From an uncultured Flavobacteriales bacterium (GTDB lineage Bacteria; Bacteroidota; Bacteroidia; Flavobacteriales_E; Vicingaceae): 64,000 bases of DNA. A program made the position numbers and the translations under genes. The notes beneath the pieces were generated by a model that made no database searches, had not been told where the DNA came from, and worked only from the letters and a program-made list of their open reading frames with translations. Below are positions 62,074 to 64,000 of the stretch, piece by piece. The stretch covers positions 1-64,000 of the forward strand of contig CAJQOH010000020.1 of assembly GCA_905479915.1 (NCBI GenBank), in the 5' to 3' direction. Each line of letters opens with the position of its first letter. Position 1 is the stretch's first letter.

Positions 62074-64000
62074 TTAATCTTCATCGTTATTATCAACATC
62101 CTTGCCATTATCGGTATCATCTGTAGATCCTTCTTCATTATTAGCTGATGAATCCTCAGAAGCTTCAGATACTATTGGATTACCATCCTCATCTAAAACC
62201 ACTGCATCTTCAACGTCTTCATCTTCTGTCTTTTCCACTTTAGCAACGGCTGCAATAGTATCATTTCCTTTCAAGTTAATTAAACGAACCCCTTGAGTGG
62301 CTCTTCCCATAACTCTTAAATCTTCTACAGCTAAACGAATAACAATCCCTGATTTATTAATAATCATTAAATCATCATTATCAGTAACATTCTTAATAGC
62401 AATTAACTTTCCAGTTTTTTCGGTAATACTAATGGTTTTAACACCTTTACCACCTCTATTCGTTACACGATAATCCTCTATATCAGATCTTTTACCATAA
62501 CCATTTTCAGAAACAACCAATACATTCGCATTATCTGTATCTGGAATAGTAATCATACCAACAACTGCATCTTTTTCATCAGCTAAACGAATTCCTCTAA
62601 CTCCAGAAGCATTTCTACCCATAGGTCTAGTTTTTCTTTCGTTAAATCGAATTGCTTTTCCTGATTCAAGTGCCATCAAGATCTCATCAGAACCAGTTGT
62701 TAATTTAGCTTCTAACAATTGATCTCCTCCCTTAATAGTAATTGCATTAATTCCATTTACTCTTGGTCTAGAATAAGCTTCTAAAGCTGTTTTCTTAACT
62801 GTACCATTTTTAGTACACATAATAATGTAGTACTGATCAACTAACTCATCTAATCCTTCTGCAAATCCATTGTCAATATCTTCTTGTGTTGCAGGACGTT
62901 TTAAGTATTCTTCATCCTTAATGTCTTTAACATTAATATATGCCAATACTTTATCGTCTGGCTCAATGTTAATTAAGTTCTGAATTGCTCTACCTTTAGC
63001 TTGTTTAGTCCCTTCAGGAATTTCAAACACTCTCATCCAGAAACATTTACCTTTTTCAGTAAATACCAACAAGTAATTGTGAGTGGTTGCAACAAATAAC
63101 TGCTCTAAGAAATCAGCATCTCTGGTAGCTGTTCCTTTAGAACCTACTCCTCCTCTATTCTGTAACCTATATTCCGATAATGAAGTACGCTTCATGTAAC
63201 CTAAGTGAGAAATTGTAACAACAACCTTTTCATCTGGAATCATGTCTTCAATACTAAAGTCTCCTCCAGCATATTCAATTACACTTCTTCTTTCATCTCC
63301 GTATTTATCTCTAATGTAAATTAATTCATCTTTAATAATTTGCATTCTGCGAGACTCATTTGCTAGAATATCTTGTAAATCTTTAATCGTTTCCATTAAA
63401 GCATCATATTCAGCTCTTAATTTATCTTGTTCAAGACCAGTTAATTGTCTTAATCTCATTTCAACGATAGCACGAGATTGAATATCACTTAATTTAAAGT
63501 GCTCCATTAACTTCTCTCTAGCCTCATCAGGACTCTTAGACGCTCTAATTAATTTAATTACTTCATCTATATTATCAGAAGCAATAATTAACCCTTCTAA
63601 AATATGTGCTCTTTCTTCAGCTTTTCTTAATTCATATTTTGTTCTTCTAACAATAACTTCATGTCTAAACTCAACAAACTCAGCAATAATATCTTTTAAG
63701 TTTAATACGACTGGTCTCCCTTTAACTAAAGCAATGTTATTAACACTAAAAGATGTTTGTAAAGCAGTTTGCTTAAATAAGTTATTTAAAACAACATTAG
63801 GAATCGCATCTCTCTTTAATTCATAAACGATACGCATCCCTGTTCTATCAGATTCATCTCTAATATCAGAAATACCTTCAATTTTACCATCATTAATAAG
63901 GTCCGCAGTTTTCTTAATCATATCTGCCTTATTTACTTGATAAGGAATTTCAGAAACGATTACTCTAAAACGTCCAGAATTAGTTTCTTCTAATTCTGTT
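62074..64000 (-). CDS. gyrA: DNA gyrase subunit A, 5' part outside the window
   Basis: 641 residues are visible; the frame stays open to the right edge, and the N-terminal part with the catalytic Tyr is outside. The visible part starts TELEETNSGRFRVIVSEIPYQVNKADMIKK, then the coiled-coil gate (ERAHILEGLIIASDNIDEVI) and the C-terminal six-blade DNA-wrapping propeller with repeats such as GRNASGVRGIRL and GRATQGVRLINL. The GyrA-box-like motif reads NRGGKG (canonical QRRGGKG). It ends in an acidic tail of about 45 residues (EDSSANNEEGSTDDTDNGKD). It introduces negative supercoils with GyrB. Confidence 0.97.
   Translation of the reverse strand, partial: TELEETNSGRFRVIVSEIPYQVNKADMIKKTADLINDGKIEGISDIRDESDRTGMRIVYELKRDAIPNVVLNNLFKQTALQTSFSVNNIALVKGRPVVLNLKDIIAEFVEFRHEVIVRRTKYELRKAEERAHILEGLIIASDNIDEVIKLIRASKSPDEAREKLMEHFKLSDIQSRAIVEMRLRQLTGLEQDKLRAEYDALMETIKDLQDILANESRRMQIIKDELIYIRDKYGDERRSVIEYAGGDFSIEDMIPDEKVVVTISHLGYMKRTSLSEYRLQNRGGVGSKGTATRDADFLEQLFVATTHNYLLVFTEKGKCFWMRVFEIPEGTKQAKGRAIQNLINIEPDDKVLAYINVKDIKDEEYLKRPATQEDIDNGFAEGLDELVDQYYIIMCTKNGTVKKTALEAYSRPRVNGINAITIKGGDQLLEAKLTTGSDEILMALESGKAIRFNERKTRPMGRNASGVRGIRLADEKDAVVGMITIPDTDNANVLVVSENGYGKRSDIEDYRVTNRGGKGVKTISITEKTGKLIAIKNVTDNDDLMIINKSGIVIRLAVEDLRVMGRATQGVRLINLKGNDTIAAVAKVEKTEDEDVEDAVVLDEDGNPIVSEASEDSSANNEEGSTDDTDNGKDVDNNDED

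Overview
The window reads as chromosomal DNA from a low-GC member of the Bacteroidota, most likely a marine-type Flavobacteriia/Flavobacteriales bacterium. The evidence is: two exported proteins ending in a type IX secretion (T9SS) 'YPNP' sorting tail; AT-rich spacers with the Bacteroidota promoter -7 box TAnnTTTG and no obvious Shine-Dalgarno sites; families typical of this phylum (DUF5686 with a carboxypeptidase-regulatory domain, DUF6155, DUF4173, TPR-HTH regulators); fused HisIE and HisB; and dispersed REP-like repeats common in Flavobacteriia. No tRNA, rRNA, CRISPR array, intact transposase or prophage was recognised.

Layout. 1-7.3 kb: a half-length MATE exporter next to a possible mobile-element end, pirin, a structured intergenic island, bestrophin, a cold-shock gene, a thioredoxin / zinc-ribbon / flavin-reductase run with an AraC-type regulator, a nucleoid-associated protein, and a tiny YqaE/Pmp3 membrane protein. 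7.3-14.6 kb: a complete histidine operon (hisG-D-C-B-H-A-F-IE, minus strand) led by a His-rich leader peptide and an attenuator hairpin; two REP-like islands interrupt an otherwise overlapping operon. 14.6-26 kb: exported proteins (DUF6438 lipoprotein, T9SS beta-propeller, T9SS beta-helix) and a TPR-HTH regulator divergent from the beta-helix gene. 26-37 kb: an EcKinase-like phosphotransferase with a lost or non-standard start codon, DUF6155, DEAD-box helicase, a second cold-shock protein, topoisomerase III, RNA-modification enzymes (pseudouridine synthase, TrmL, RlmF with a REP-encoded peptide insert), tandem paralogous lipoproteins, and L-serine dehydratase. 37-51.5 kb: membrane and envelope genes, PepE, GNAT enzymes, M23/LysM and M15/SH3 wall hydrolases, a cyclophilin lipoprotein, a stand-alone IF2-N-like coiled-coil protein, a PrsW protease, Ogt and an RluA-type synthase. 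51.5-64 kb: ABC-F ATPase, SulP transporter, peroxiredoxin, DUF5686 outer-membrane protein, M48 protease, a TPR protein, and the 3' three-quarters of gyrA, which runs off the right edge.

Most of the window is ordinary core genome. The points that deserve attention are the his attenuator, the REP insertion inside rlmF, the start-codon problem of the phosphotransferase gene, the palindrome-rich spacer at 1.7-2.0 kb, a set of near-leaderless promoters that all drive exported proteins, and several small genes below 60 codons (hisL, yqaE-like, and an overlapping pair at 19.7-20.0 kb). I did not find a convincing new multi-gene defence or metabolic system.
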